64,000 nucleotides of DNA from Euphorbia lathyris (GCF_963576675.1 NC_088916.1:78757501-78821500), one strand, 5' to 3'. Shown: positions 11,862 to 24,171, counted from the stretch's first letter. Numbers and translations are program-made. The notes: generated by a model not told the origin, from the letters alone.

Positions 11862-12215
11862 AATCAAAATGGTACACCTCAAAAAGTTTATAATAAAAAT
11901 ATTACGAGGGAATACGATACGATACGCTAGGCGATGAAGAAAAGGGTAAAACGCGGCAGGTGATAGTCAACGCCAAAGAAATGAAATGAAATGAAAACAA
12001 TGAAAACAGGTCTTCCTTCCTCCCCGGCTTTTTCTTTCTCAACCTCTGTATCTTCTTTTCTCTTTCTTCTCTCCACCATCGCTTCCCTCTTCCCTTTCTC
12101 TATCTCTCCTTCTTTTTGAATTTTTACTTGTATTAATTTATTCATCCATCCTTCTTCTTTGCTTCAAGTAATTTAGCTTTTACCCTAACCAATTCTTTCA
12201 TCGATCGCTTCAAAA
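11862..12215 (+). promoter_or_regulatory. Presumed promoter and 5' UTR of the DnaJ gene
   Basis: This is the remaining sequence between LINE-B and the DnaJ ATG. A TATA-like stretch, TTATAATAAAAAT, lies near 11888. A strongly pyrimidine-rich tract (12008-12120, repeated CTTCTCTTTC-type runs) precedes the start codon, as is common in plant leaders. The transcription start cannot be fixed from sequence alone. No heat-shock element array was recognised. Confidence 0.45.
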
Positions 12216-15200
12216 ATGGTCAAGGAGACCGGTTACTACGACGTGCTTGGTGTCAGCCCCACCGCCTCCGAGGCGGAGATTAAGAAGGCTTATTACATGA
12301 AGGTGGATGTTTCTTTCCTCTTTTTAGAATAACTTCCCCTTTGCTATTTCAGTCAAATTCAGCTTTTCTAATTGCGTATCGTTGCATCTCACCCTTACTT
12401 TTTCGGAATTATTTGCTATTAGATCTCTTACCTTTCACTGGATCTGCTGTCTTTCTTTTCTACTGAAAACTCACTCGTATTAGTTTCAGTTACTCAAATT
12501 TTAGTTTCTCTAATTACGGTTGCCTGTTTCTGCTTAATTTTTTCCCCAAATGTCATGTTGCCGCTGTGGTTTCTTTATTAATTCTTTGTTCCCTCATGTT
12601 TTCGCTTGCAGGCACGACAGGTCCACCCAGATAAAAATCCTAACGACCCTCTTGCTGCACAGAATTTTCAGGCAAGATATTGCTTTTTGAATTTTATGAG
12701 TAAATTCTTAATAAAGAGATAACTGCTCTTTGCTTCTTGGAGATTACTTTACTCAAGTAGTTCGGCTTTTTCTTATTTTGAACTATACCACTGCTGCATA
12801 TATGTCCTTTATTCTTACTGGGATGTTTTGGGATTTGTTACCAAATTTGATCTCAAATCAGTTAAAATAATTGTAATAGCAACTATAATAATCACAATAA
12901 CTGTTTAGCAATAAAATGTGAAGTGCCAAATAAAGAATCATAATAGAATAAAATCTTTTGAGCAGGAGTAGAAAAGAAGAGTACTCTAGTGACCATGAGC
13001 AATAAGCATTATCTGAGTATGAGAAATTTCGTCGTCAGTTATGTCCCTATGTTCACTTGGAACTTCGCTTTCAAGTTTCATGTGCTTGTGGAAATTAATG
13101 AAGTACCAAATGTATGAACTTTATATAATTTTCAGTGTCGATGTTATCTTGTCACATATTTTCCAAGCCGGATCAGACATAGGAATGATGTTTAAAGGAT
13201 CAGTAGAACTGTGAAATTTGTATGTCTTATTCAAGTTCAATTCATTTGCATTCAGGTGCTTGGAGAGGCATATCAAGTATTGAGTGATCCTGTTCAACGA
13301 CAAGCATATGATGCTTATGGGAAATCTGGAATCTCAACGTTAGTTTCTTGTTCTTAATTTGTATATAGGTCAATTTCAAGGTTAATATTTGGCATGCATT
13401 TGTTAGGGATATGAATTTCTCTCTGCCCATGTATATGTATACAGACACACACACATAAAGAAGTTATAAACTCGCCTTGCTTTATTTTTAGTATTGTCTA
13501 TGCATGTGACTCTTAATAATTTCTTCTTTTGCTTTGACCTTGTCTTTCTTCTATTCACATGCTATATTTTTACTTTCAGAGATGCAATTATCGATCCTGC
13601 AGCGATATTTGCAATGCTGTTTGGTAGTGAGCTTTTTGAGGACTACATTGGACAGCTTGCCATGGCATCAATGGCTTCATTAGACATTTTCACCGAGGGC
13701 GAACAGTTTGATACTAAAAAGTTGCAAGAGAAAATGAGGGTAACTTTTTTTGAAGTCTTGGATATTTCTTTATTTCTTGATGTTTATGATATATGTTTAC
13801 TAACATAACCATGGTACACTGTTAGTAACCATGATATTGTAGTAGTTTTAGAATGTTGATGGTGACAAAAGAAGTGATAGAATAATTTTGGCAGCCTCTT
13901 TCATGTTTCTCTTGCCTGTATTATTGTCAGAACTGAAGGCATTTCTGGTTCACTTTTAGAATGGAACTGGAATGCAATTCCAGAATTAGGAATCCAGTTA
14001 TTTGTTTGGTGCACAAGGAGTTTAAGTATCAATTTGTATTTGAAGAACTTCAATTTTGTAGAAAAAAATTGATTTTAAGAACATTATATTATCCAAGATG
14101 GTATGGGATTTGTTCATTCCATGCCATCTTGGGTCATATCAATACAAATTTTTGATAAATTAACTATATCTCATTATTTGGAAAATGATTTGGTATGTGC
14201 CGCAACTTCCCTACATTGTAAATTAAATTTGGTGAAGTGCTCCCTTTCTTCCACAGCTTAGATAGAGGTTGCTGTTGGACATATTGTCATGAAAATATCA
14301 GTATGAAGCATGATATATCTCGGCGTTCCTGTTTCAGAGAAAATCTAAATGAAATGATCTGTTAGTCAAAATTAAAATGTAGCTTTTTCCAAATGATTAT
14401 TTTAGTTCTTTCATTTAGATATAAGTGATTATTGAAGAAGCCTGTGAAGTCACCATATTCTCTTTCTTGTATGCAAAATAGAGATGGATTTCATTTTTTT
14501 AAGCATTCTGCTGAAAATTCTACATTGTATTGCTCCTGTTTTTGGACTTGTTTACCACAGGTTGTTCAGAGGGAGAGAGAAGAAAAACTTGTACAGATAT
14601 TGAAAGATAGACTTAACCAATACACAAGGGACAAGGACGAGTTTACTAATCAAGCTCAAGCTGAAGTAACTAGGCTCTCTAATGCAGGTAACCTTAGCAT
14701 TCAGTATTAGGTTTTGTAAGTTGGGTACCTCCATTGTCTGCCACACACAAGGAGACCTATTTTGGAAGCCAAGAGGACATGAGCAAAGGCAAAGCACAAG
14801 TTAACAGAGTAGTAGCTTGCTGTCCTGAACTTTCTCAGGAATAGACTCTTCAATGCTATTAATTTAGTACCATCCTTGTGCAGATTCTTTGTAATGGATA
14901 ACCTTTTCAATATGCTATCGCTTTTTTAATCTGCACTGCATCTCATACTGATGTTCTCTTATCCTACCACACATAAAGGGCGGCCCGGTGCACTACGCGT
15001 CCCTGCTAAGCGAGGGTCCGGGGAGGGGTCCCACCACAAGGGTGTATTGGGGGCAAGCCTTCCCCTGCCAATTTTTGGCAAGAGGCCGCTCCTAAGCCTC
15101 GAACCTGTGACCTCTCGTTCACACGACAACAACGTTTACCGTTGCGCCAAGGCTCGCCCTCATTCTACCACACATATGCAGAGAAAATAATAAAAGACAT

Positions 15201-18200
15201 GAAATGCCGTATTAATGTGCCCTGTTTTCTGCAGCATATGGTGTTGATATGTTGAATACAATTGGCTACATCTATGCAAGACAGGCAGCCAAAGAGCTTG
15301 GAAAGAAAGCAATATATTTGGGCGTGCCATTTGTTGCTGAATGGTTTAGAAACAAGGGCCACTTCATTAAATCCCAAGTAACTGCGGCAACAGGTTAGTA
15401 GACACCATTGGTTTTGTTGGCCAATGATCATGCAAATGGTTAATCTTTTGGAATTCACAATGAACTGTTACTGTTGGTTACTGAATTTGTGTTTTATCAG
15501 ATATTAGCTCTGCTGCATGCCAAACCTATAACTAGTTTACTTCTTCCTGTGATGGATGGTTGTACGTGTATGGATTTTCTTTTCTTTTTTTCCTTTTTTC
15601 CCTTTTCTGCTTGTTCCTTGTTTGAACTTTGCTAAAAAGAGGTGTAAAAATGGAATTTGAATTTTTCCTCTAACTGGAAATGCACAAAACGCTAATAGAT
15701 TGTAGCCTCTCACTTCAGTTTCCACAGGCTGTATAGGAAGAAATGATATATTGGTTCGCTTCATGTAAATCTTGTTAGCGTAAACTTGTCAGTCTTATTT
15801 CTACTACCCTAATTGGTGTAAATGGAACATACCATGGACATCCTGGATTGTTGGATTGGGTCATGTTTTAAGCCTGGAGCTTAACAAACGTCAATGGAGC
15901 TGTAAAACTCAGTAAAAGCATTTGTTAGACAATTTTTCTCAAGGAAAGTATTTGATTCATTTATTATTGCTCATTGCCTCATCTACTGTCTCATGTTGCT
16001 AGGTGCTATTGCGCTGATCCAGCTACAAGAGGATATGAAGAAGCAGCTAAGTTCAGAGGGAAATTATACTGAGGAAGAGCTTGAAGAGTACATGCAATCC
16101 CACAAGAAGTTGATGATTGATTCCTTGTGGAAGCTCAATGTTGCTGATATTGAGGCTACTCTTTCCCGTGTTTGCCAGATGGTTGTTTTCTAGTTCATAG
16201 ATATTAATGGGTGTCAAATCACATAGACTTAAATAGTTTGTAATCAATTAATGGTTTGTTTTTAGGTTCTTCAAGACAATAGTGTCAAGAAAGAAGAGCT
16301 TCGTGCAAGGGCTAAGGGATTGAAAACACTAGGTAAAATTTTCCAGGTAACATCTCATATTCCAGTGCACTTTATCTTCTAATGCTAAGTTTAAGCATTA
16401 TTTTGCTTATGATTCGAAAGCTTTGCTTGCAGAGTGTCAAATCATCCAACGGAAGTGATAGCGATACTGTACTAGATGGTCCTATCCCTAAACTGAATGG
16501 AACTGCACATAACCATGACACTTGCACATCGGTGGGTTCTAGGAATGTTGAAGATCCACAGGTATGTTTAGATTCCTAAGAATATTGTTCATATAATGGT
16601 CCCTTCCAACATCTTCTTTACAAGTAAATATCATGAGCAGCTGAGGACAGTTTTGGTGAGACCCGTTACCATCCTTAAACCAGGGTACTAGTTCAACAAA
16701 ATTTATTTCCTTTGAAGTAAATATTTCTGGAATAACAGTTTGGAAAATGGAATATGATTAGAGAAACTAGTAGCGTTGCAAATAAGTAGGTACTTTGAGA
16801 GCGGAATCAAGAAAAAGAATTTTTCTCGAAGCAGTCCGTTTCTGTAACTATTTACCTATCAATGGTTAATCTTTCTTATCAAGAAATTATCTTATATAGG
16901 GCTGCTCTCTTCTTATGGCAGCGAGTGCAGTTTACTCAGTTTTCTCTCTGTTCTGAATCACTATTGTCATAGCATGTGCATGCAAATCACTGTGTGGTTT
17001 AAGCTCTTCATAAACCTCTATATCTAGCAATAACCATATATGAAGAGACGGAATCCATCAATACTAATTAGTTGGCAGAGGCAGACAGCAAAATCGTCAA
17101 TCAGTTGGCTCTGGTGTGGGTGGATATTTACTCTTGTAGGAAGGCTGAACCAGCATACTTTGTGTTTAGAGTCTTCGTAAAATTGCTGACATTGATTGGT
17201 TTCTAGCAAATAACAGCTTGCTGACTAAGCACAAAAGCTCAATGTGGCTTGACTTTGTCCATCAACAAGTATCCGTTGCTGACCGAAGATGAATTTAAGT
17301 GAATTGATGAACGAAGTCCGTTTTGTTGGAGTGCTAGGAGCCATCTCCCTTAGTATGGTTGGTGAACCATTTAAAAGGTGTCTGATTACTACCTGGTTTT
17401 TTGGTGCAATTCGATTCCGATCTGATTTTTTATAGGAGTGCTTTCCGACTCCCCTATCTTCCCATCTCTGCTCCTAAGGAGCTTCATTTTCTTCCAACTA
17501 TTCATGTTTATGTTACTGTTTTTGCTTTGTTCCGCACGGCTCTTCCTCTCTCAAGCCTTCTGCTAATGAGGAGATCATTTTTCCTGTCCATGATTTATGT
17601 ATATGCACACGGCTAGTTGTGTTGCCCGATGCAGACAACAAATCGTCGGTCAGTCAGCTCTGGTGTGGGTGGATATTTACTCTTGTTGGAAGGCTGAACC
17701 AGCATGCTTGTGTTTAGACAATTAGAGCTTGACGTTGAAATTGCTGACATTGATTGGTTTCCAGCAAATAACCACTTGCTGACAAAGCACAGAAGCTCAA
17801 TGTGGCTTGAGTTTGTCCATCAACAAGTACCCGTTGCTGACCGAAGATGCATTTAAGTGAACTGAAGAACGAAGTCGGTTTTGTTGAGTGCTAGGAGCCA
17901 TCTCCCTTAGTTTGGTTGGTGGACCATTTAAGAGGTGTCTGATTACTGCCAGTTTTTTTGGTGCAATTCGATCCCGATCTGATTTTTGACAGGAGTGCTG
18001 TCCGACTCCCCTTATTTCCTGTCTCTGCTCCTAAGGAGCTTCATTTCTTTTAACCATTCATGTTTGTGTTACAGTTTTTGCTTTGTTCCACGCGGCCCTT
18101 CCTCTCTCAAAACTTGTGCTAATGAGGAGATAACTTTTCTCTATCCATGATTTACGCATATGAACGCGGCTTGTTGTGTGGCCAAGTGGTATGGCGCTAT

Positions 18201-18793
18201 CAATAGGTAGGTGGGGTTCAAAAATGGAAAAGAACTGTTAAATTACCATAAACAGAAATGTTTTGGAAAATGGACTTGTAAAGACACATTATTGCACATG
18301 CATATGCACACACCCTGTCACCAATCCTGATGTGGGAGCAATCAGGTTGATGATACTGCCAAACAAGGCTGTTCTGGCTGGGTAGTCTTTAGGAAATCTA
18401 ATGTAAATTATATCTTAACAATATTAAATTTAGTCCCGAATAGATTCCGTAACATGTTAGTGTATTCAAAATTCCATTTTTTTTATATGTTTTGAAGTCT
18501 TAAGAATTCGATTCAGAACTATTATACGTCCAAGATCCAATATTGGAATAATTTCAAAGGTTTTCCTCGACTTTGTCCGTGTCAACAAGCAATTCGAAAT
18601 GCCTTGACTTTTTTAGAACAGGTCCGAGTCAAATAGCAATGATCTACTATGTTTCTTATTATTACGAAACTATTGAATGTTGCAGAGCCCTTACGTGGAG
18701 GCGTCACACATGGGCGGGACTCAGTTCGACAACTTCCCGAGGCCAACAGCACCGCCTGGTGCACTGAAACATTCATCATCAGGCGGTGACTGA
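12216..18793 (+). CDS. DNAJ10: DnaJ/HSP40 co-chaperone (J domain plus DnaJ-X), DNAJ10 type
   Basis: This split gene encodes about 390 residues. Exons: 12216-12302, 12612-12671, 13256-13338, 13580-13739, 14561-14687, 15235-15393, 16003-16181, 16266-16346, 16433-16561, 18686-18793; all phases join. The J domain (about residues 4-71) opens [13 protein letters not shown] and has the HPD tripeptide (34-36) that stimulates Hsp70 ATPase. A DnaJ-X domain follows (about 130-330), with [19 protein letters not shown] and [14 protein letters not shown]. There is no zinc-finger or G/F region, so it is a J-domain-only (type III) co-chaperone. Plant relatives of this family are about 390-400 residues long, so it looks complete. 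The symbol marks the nearest named family; paralogues exist. Intron 2 has a GC donor; intron 5 holds a SINE. Confidence 0.93.
12672..13255 (+). other. GC-AG intron 2 of the DnaJ gene
   Basis: The donor reads CAG/GCAAGA and the acceptor TTCAG/GTG. Joining at this GC keeps the conserved protein reading NFQ-VLGEAY. The next GT downstream would add 28 nt and shift the frame. GC-AG introns are a known minor class (around one per cent in plants) and usually have strong consensus around the GC, as here. Confidence 0.85.
14976..15161 (-). mobile_element. Au-type tRNA-derived SINE in intron 5 of the DnaJ gene
   Basis: On the minus strand it begins GAGGGCGAGCCTTGGCGCAA, with a pol III A box (TTGGCGCAACGG) and a B box (GGTTCGAGGC). 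It ends in the GGGCCGCCC segment and a short T run. The sequence matches my memory of the plant Au SINE family closely. Target duplications ATCCTACCACACATA (14961-14975) and ATTCTACCACACATA (15162-15176) are 15 bp with one mismatch. It lies antisense to the host gene. Confidence 0.93.
17085..18180 (+). repeat. Tandem duplication (about 0.55 kb, two copies) in the last DnaJ intron
   Basis: Copy 1 (about 17085-17628) and copy 2 (about 17630-18180) share long runs such as TGGTGTGGGTGGATATTTAC, GACATTGATTGGTTTC and GCTCCTAAGGAGCTTCATTT. Small indels and substitutions separate them. Neither copy has an open frame that fits the DnaJ protein. The duplication accounts for much of the 2.1 kb length of this intron. 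Confidence 0.88.
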
Positions 18794-19090
18794 GAGCGAG
18801 CAATTGGTGGAGAGGTTGTATACATAAGCCTAATGTTGTGCATCATGGAAATTTTATTTGTTGAATGTGTTTGTATGAATAGATGAGCTGGAAAAATCTC
18901 ATGTTAGCAAAGCAGTGAATGTTGATGTAATGTAAGAATGACAAACATTTATATATAGAGAGAAAGAGAGAGATTGTTGTAATTTATATTTTTTTTGTTC
19001 CAGTCTCTGGGTTTGTATTTTTTGGGGGGTTTTCAGGTTCAGCTTTTATGATTTAGTTATTTTACTTTTTAGTTATTACTGTATAATTGC
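18794..19090 (+). other. Presumed 3' UTR of the DnaJ gene and downstream flank
   Basis: This stretch follows the TGA at 18791-18793. It is T-rich with an AG-rich run (about 18956-18973) and T tracts that could serve as near-upstream poly(A) elements. I saw no clear AATAAA, which is common in plants. The cleavage site cannot be placed. Confidence 0.4.
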
Positions 19091-19099
19091 TATTTTAAA

Positions 19100-19811
19100 G
19101 GGTAATTAATTTATTAGTCTCTATATTTTTGATAAAATACACTGTTTAGTCCCTGTGTTTTTAAAAACACACAGTAAGGTCTCTAACATTTTTCTCGGTG
19201 AACTGTTTAGTCCTTTCGTCTTTTGTTAGATTTTTTACTGTTTATGAATTTGGAAATGACTAAATTACCTTTTACTATTTATCAGTCAAAAGCAATTCAC
19301 ACCTCTATGTCTTTCTCTCATAACTTGCGCTCACAAAAAAAATGGAGAAAGGATTGAATTCCTATCCTATAATCGAATCACCCATGCTAACTTTTCCTGT
19401 TTGAATTGAAGGTAGAAATCGATTCAAATCTCTTTCACTTACTCTTCTTGTTCGAATTGAAGGTGGAAAACACTCATATCAAGAAGAAGAACATTCAAAG
19501 TTGAGTTTAGATGCACTAGAGTCTAAAGAAAAGTAAAATAAAGGAAAAGAAAACGCAGAGATGAGAAACAATGAAGATAATGGTCTTATATATTTGATTT
19601 TATGGTAAAAGATTTTGACTCAAATCTAAATTGACCAACATAATTTTCATGAGAGTCTAACGGCAGGGACTAAACAGTTCATTGAGAAAAATATTAGAGG
19701 CTAAACAGTTCATCGAAAAAAATGTTAGAAACTTCACCGTATGGTTTTACAAATACAAGAACCAAACAGCGTGTTTTTGTCAAAATATAGGGAATAATAA
19801 ATTAATTACCC
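19100..19811. mobile_element. MULE-type MITE with 9 bp target duplication
   Basis: TATTTTAAA occurs directly on both sides (19091-19099 and 19812-19820). The ends are GGGTAATTAATTTATTA and its complement, and terminal inverted repeats extend about 120 bp with moderate divergence. Nine-base duplications with long TIRs indicate a Mutator-like origin. The 0.7 kb interior has no transposase frame. Confidence 0.9.
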
Positions 19812-20171
19812 TATTTTAAATGAAAATCTATATCACTAAAATTGGTGCAAGAAGACAATACTCGGTGTCGTCAATTTTGAAAAATAATATTGTCCTACGT
19901 GTCAAATGGTGGTTGGTGCCCATAAAAAAATAAGATTTATCACATGATGTGTGAGCTATGAATTTGTCAGGTTGATGGGAGATATTTTAAAATATGATAG
20001 GATAGAATGGAATGATGCAAGATGGCATTATAAGTGGCAAAACGGCTATTTGAGAACCTGAGCAGTTTAATTTTTACTGGTTTAAGTTTTTAATCTTTTA
20101 AATGGATTTATTAACCCAATGAGTAATTATTTTTTTAATGTGTTAAGATCGTCCAGTAACAATAAATTCTA

Positions 20172-21187
20172 AGCTTAATGTATATTTAAACTTGTCAAGT
20201 TTTGCCAACTGGCACTCCGAACTTTTTAAGTAATTTATCACATATTTATAGTTGACTTTAAAAACCTATCAAACACCTATAGTTGGTATTAAAAACTTAT
20301 AACACACCTAAAGTTGGCTCATTAGGACATCGTGCACACAAAATCGTTGATTTGTCATCTTTGATATATGACGTGACATACAAAACGAACTAATACGATT
20401 TTCTTTTTTCAATAGCATGCACATATGACATCGTCTGTCAAAGATGACAGATCACGATTTTGTGTCCAAGAGGTCCGAATGAGCAACCTTTAGGTGTGTG
20501 ATAGGTTTTTAAAGCCAACTTTAGATGTGTGATAGATTTTTAAAGCCAACTATAAGTGTGTGATAGGTTATTTAAAAAGTCCACAGTCCCAATAGGTAAA
20601 ACTTACCAAGTTTAAAGGTGGGCTTAATATATCACTTGCTCCCTGAACTTATCTAAAAAGGTTGATTGGCCCCTGAACTTGTCCAAAAAGGTTGATTGGC
20701 CCCCTAAACTTTTAAAGTGTTCCGATAGCCTCCTGAACTTGCATAAAATGTTCAATTAGCCCCCTGAACTTGCATAAAATGTAATCAATTGATCACTCGG
20801 TCGCAAAAAAATAAGTTAAATACGGAAGATGTATTGCACAAGTCTTAAAAAAAAGTAAAACGACCAAAATCGGGGTATGCAGTTCTATATTAGAAAAGAC
20901 AAGTTGTATAGTTAAGCAAGTAATAACTTCATTTTTAATTTATCTTTTAATTATATAATAGTATTCTAAGATGCGTGGATTACATCTTTCGCATTTAAGT
21001 TACTTTTTTGCGACCGAGTGATCAATTGATTATATTTTACGCAAGTTCAGGGAGCTAACTGAATATTTTATACAAGTTCAGGGGGCTATCGAGACACTTT
21101 GAAAGTTCAGGGGTCAATCAACCTTTTTGGACAAATTAGGGAGCAAATGATGTATTAAGCCTTTAAAGGTGTAAATATATATAAGCC
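20172..21187. mobile_element. MULE-type MITE, family X copy 1 (interrupted)
   Basis: The element is flanked by TAAATTCTA at 20163-20171 and 21188-21196. Its arms carry repeated TAGTTGG-CTTTAAAAA phrases and meet at a centre near 20390. The outer end resembles GGCTTAATGTATATTTA. It is split by family Y element 20621-21161. A second, uninterrupted copy lies at 35578-36078. Non-coding. Confidence 0.9.
20621..21161. mobile_element. MULE-type MITE, family Y, nested in family X
   Basis: A 10 bp direct repeat, TTTAAAGGTG, flanks it (20611-20620 and 21162-21171), and removing the element rejoins the family X arm. Termini are GGCTTAATATATCACTTGC and GCAAATGATGTATTAAGCC. The arms contain tandem CCCCTGAACTTG-type phrases. 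Relatives lie at 34029-34440 and as a fragment at 38120-38222. Confidence 0.92.
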
Positions 21188-21301
21188 TAAATTCTATTTA
21201 CACTTTGTGAGTACATAACTGATGAGAGATTTAATGCATCTATTTAAAAAGATAAAATTATTTGAATCAGTTCAACATGAAAACATAATGCTCAAGACTT
21301 A

Positions 21302-21609
21302 GGGCCCGTTTGTTTTAACTACTGTTTGCTGTTGCTGTTTGCTATTTGCTGTTACGGTTTGTTGTTTGCTGTTGCTGGTTGCTGTTTACTATTGGAAAAA
21401 GTTGCTTTTCCAAAAAGTAGAGATTCTTTGCTTTTGTAAAAGGCTACTTTTCAGGTGTACAAGGCAAACAGGAGGTTACTAACCAAACATTTAATGTTGC
21501 TTTTCAATTGTAAAAGGCAAACAGGAGGAGCCTAACCAAACACTTAAAACTCTACCTTTTAAAATGAAAAGGCAAAAAGGAGATGAAAAGTAGGTAAACA
21601 AACACCCCC
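21302..21609. mobile_element. Harbinger/Tourist-like MITE
   Basis: Termini GGGCCCGTTTGTTT and AACAAACACCCCC are flanked by TTA on each side (21299-21301 and 21610-21612). The interior has a run of TGTTTGCTGTTGCTG repeats near the left end and complementary AAGGCAAACAGGAG phrases on the right. A TTA duplication with GGG...GTTTG ends suggests PIF/Harbinger; hAT is a less likely alternative. Confidence 0.75.
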
Positions 21610-21759
21610 TTAATATATCCATAGTTTGCGGTTCCTACCTATCTTATATTTCTCAAGTTATTTCACAAAGTAGGATTAGAATCAAGCTCAATAAGGTTTT
21701 TTTCCGTTGATTCCGCTAAACCCGTTCATTTGATTGTGGTTTCGCTGGATAATAGACAT

Positions 21760-22153
21760 TGTCACGCCCGACCCTAAACGACCTCAATCGGCATCGGACG
21801 TGAAATAGAAAGATCATAATCAATACTTAGGAGTCTCCAATTTAACCAAATATCATTATATTACAATTGCAATACCAAAGTTCTAACCATAATTCTAACA
21901 ATAAGCAGCCAACTTCCAAACCTCGCCTAAACGGTCGATAACCTTCTTTATATTCTGTACTTTCTCACCTATAAACATTAAAACATTTAAAAACGTGAGA
22001 CAAAAATCTCAGTAAGAAACTATCAGCTACAAAAACCAACTTTACTTAACATAGCTACACATATACATTGATAAAGGGATTTAATCAAAACCTTATAAAA
22101 TATACTCAAAACTTAAGTTCATGATATAGTCAAAGTAGTAAACCAAAACCATT
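21760..22153 (-). repeat. 3' LTR, terminal part (not inverted)
   Basis: This 394 bp block matches 25740-26127 in the same orientation. It shares AACGACCTCAATCGG, GGAGTCTCCAATTTAACC and CATAGCTACACATATACATT. Homology stops abruptly after AAACCAAAACCAT, the left breakpoint of the inversion. Compared with the 5' LTR end it keeps a few extra bases after TGTCACGCCCG. Confidence 0.88.
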
Positions 22154-22791
22154 ACGAAAATAAATAAGTCAAAGTGATATTCATATAGGAAATATGTTAT
22201 CGATACAAGGTTTATATTTGATTGATGATGATGATTGGAGTTCATATTCATCATGATTGGAGTGAAAAATTATAGATAGAAGTATTATTATGATGATGAA
22301 GTAAGATTATATGCTGATGCAAATCATTGATTCGAAATATTTGAAGTTTAAGAAAAATATAATATCGTACATATTAGCGGTTCAAAAGTGATATTTTTGA
22401 AGTCTATAGAACTTGAAGATAGGTTAAATATATTTGATATATATGCAATTGATGGAATCAATTGTGATTTAAATTTATTAAAGTGAGATTTGGTGTATGT
22501 TAGGAAGATATGAATGATAATTGAAGTTTTATTATGGATTATGGCGATGGAATTAACTAGGTTGAAATTTAGAGTTACTGAGAGTTATGTATAAATAATT
22601 GTTACAGTGATATGGATATGAATAAATGATGAAGTTAATGGAAGAAAACATTAGAATTTGTGGTCTTATGATGATTATGAGGAATCTTGATAATGTGAAA
22701 TAATTTTGTGATCTTGGAGATTATTTGAGGAAGAGAATTTAGATTAGAGAACGTGAATTTCGAGGACGAAATTTCTTAAGGTGGGGAGAAT

Positions 22792-24171
22792 TGTCACGTC
22801 CGTATCTAAATTTCTAAAATTTATATTTTGATATTAGTATATATTATAATTATTAGGTGTGTGATTTTTATTTGGTGCTATGGGAAAAGTTTGGAGTTAA
22901 TTTAATGGTTTTAGGTGTAAATTAAAAGTTTAGGATAAGTTTTAAAAGATTATATAAAGATGGAGGACCAAACTGAATATTTACCATATTTGGAATATAT
23001 ATCTATCTCTGCGAGAATGGGGTGAAGAGGTGGGAGATGAGGATGATGATTTATTTGTTTTCTTTTCTTTTCTTCTATTTCGTTTCTCTTTCCTTTTTCT
23101 TTTATCTTTTTCGCCATTTTTTATCGTTCTTGAACCGTTTCTCCACCGTTTCTTTGTTTTATGGAGATTCGACCGTCCGAATCATTCGAAATTTAACACA
23201 TAGCATCCTTATGTATAGATTTAAGTCCTAACCGAAAAGTTTTTGAGTTTCGGAAACGTTTGGAGGGAAAACGTTTTAGACAGAATTTAGAGAAGAATCG
23301 ATCGGGTCAATTAGTAGCCAAGGTAAGTAACTATCAACTATATTTTGAGTTTTATGTATACAGATATATATATAATCAAAGAAGTTTCAGAAATTGATAT
23401 TTTAGGGTTACGCAGGAATTTTGTAAAATTGGGGTTTTTCATGATTTTACTTTTTATTGTGAAATTACGGTTCAAATGAAGCTATTGATTATGCTTCTAT
23501 GTGAATTTTAGATTTTACTTGATTATGTTGATTTAAGGCTTAATTTGGTTGATTTACATATATACATATATATTTTTGGTTTCAATATATATCTATATTG
23601 AACAAAATAAATTTAATGATTTCTTACGAATTGTTTTTGGATTGAGAAATCTGTTGCGTTATTGTTGTTATTATTTTGGATTGAAGTCCAAATATGATTT
23701 TTATGATACAAAATGGCTAATTGAAGCCAAATGATTTATGATTATGAAATAGTTTGGAATTTGATTGTGAAAGGAAATTTGAGCACGTTATGATTTTATG
23801 ATTTTATATCCATCGAGAGTTATCCGGATCGGTGGTTTTATATTTGAAGACCATGTTCAGTGAGGGACATGGCCTGTGTAAACAGTCTGAAGACCTATTG
23901 GGTATGGCAGTGAAGTGTTGGGTAAGACCATATGGGATAGGCAATATTAAGAGACGTCTCGACTATATATGTGGTTATGGATTGATACTTAAGGGGAGAA
24001 ACTCGAGAATGGATACAATGTTTTAAGTTCATTTGGATTATGTTTTCGGTTATGATTGATTTTGATATAAGGTTTTACGTTTGATTAAATACGAGTTGGT
24101 TTGATAAAACACTTATTTGATTACAATATTTTATAAGGTTTTGAACTCAAGAATGGATACAAGATTATATA
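22792..24171 (+). repeat. 3' LTR, remaining part in inverted orientation
   Basis: This block starts TGTCACGTCCGTATC right after the polypurine tract and matches the reverse complement of about 26130-27508. Homology ends near AAGATTATAT, the right breakpoint. Added to 21760-22153 it gives about 1.77 kb, the length of the other LTR. Confidence 0.88.

Noticed and set aside
11927..12145. Lysine/glutamate-rich minus-strand frame upstream of DnaJ
   Set aside because: It is the complement of the pyrimidine-rich leader; its composition explains the open frame.
13494..13808. A 104-residue frame as a separate gene
   Set aside because: It is exon 4 of the DnaJ gene extended into both introns.
23022..24026. 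Short LTR frames (69 and 64 residues) seen in both LTRs
   Set aside because: Their conservation follows from LTR identity. They have no domain and the longer one is low-complexity FLFF-rich sequence.
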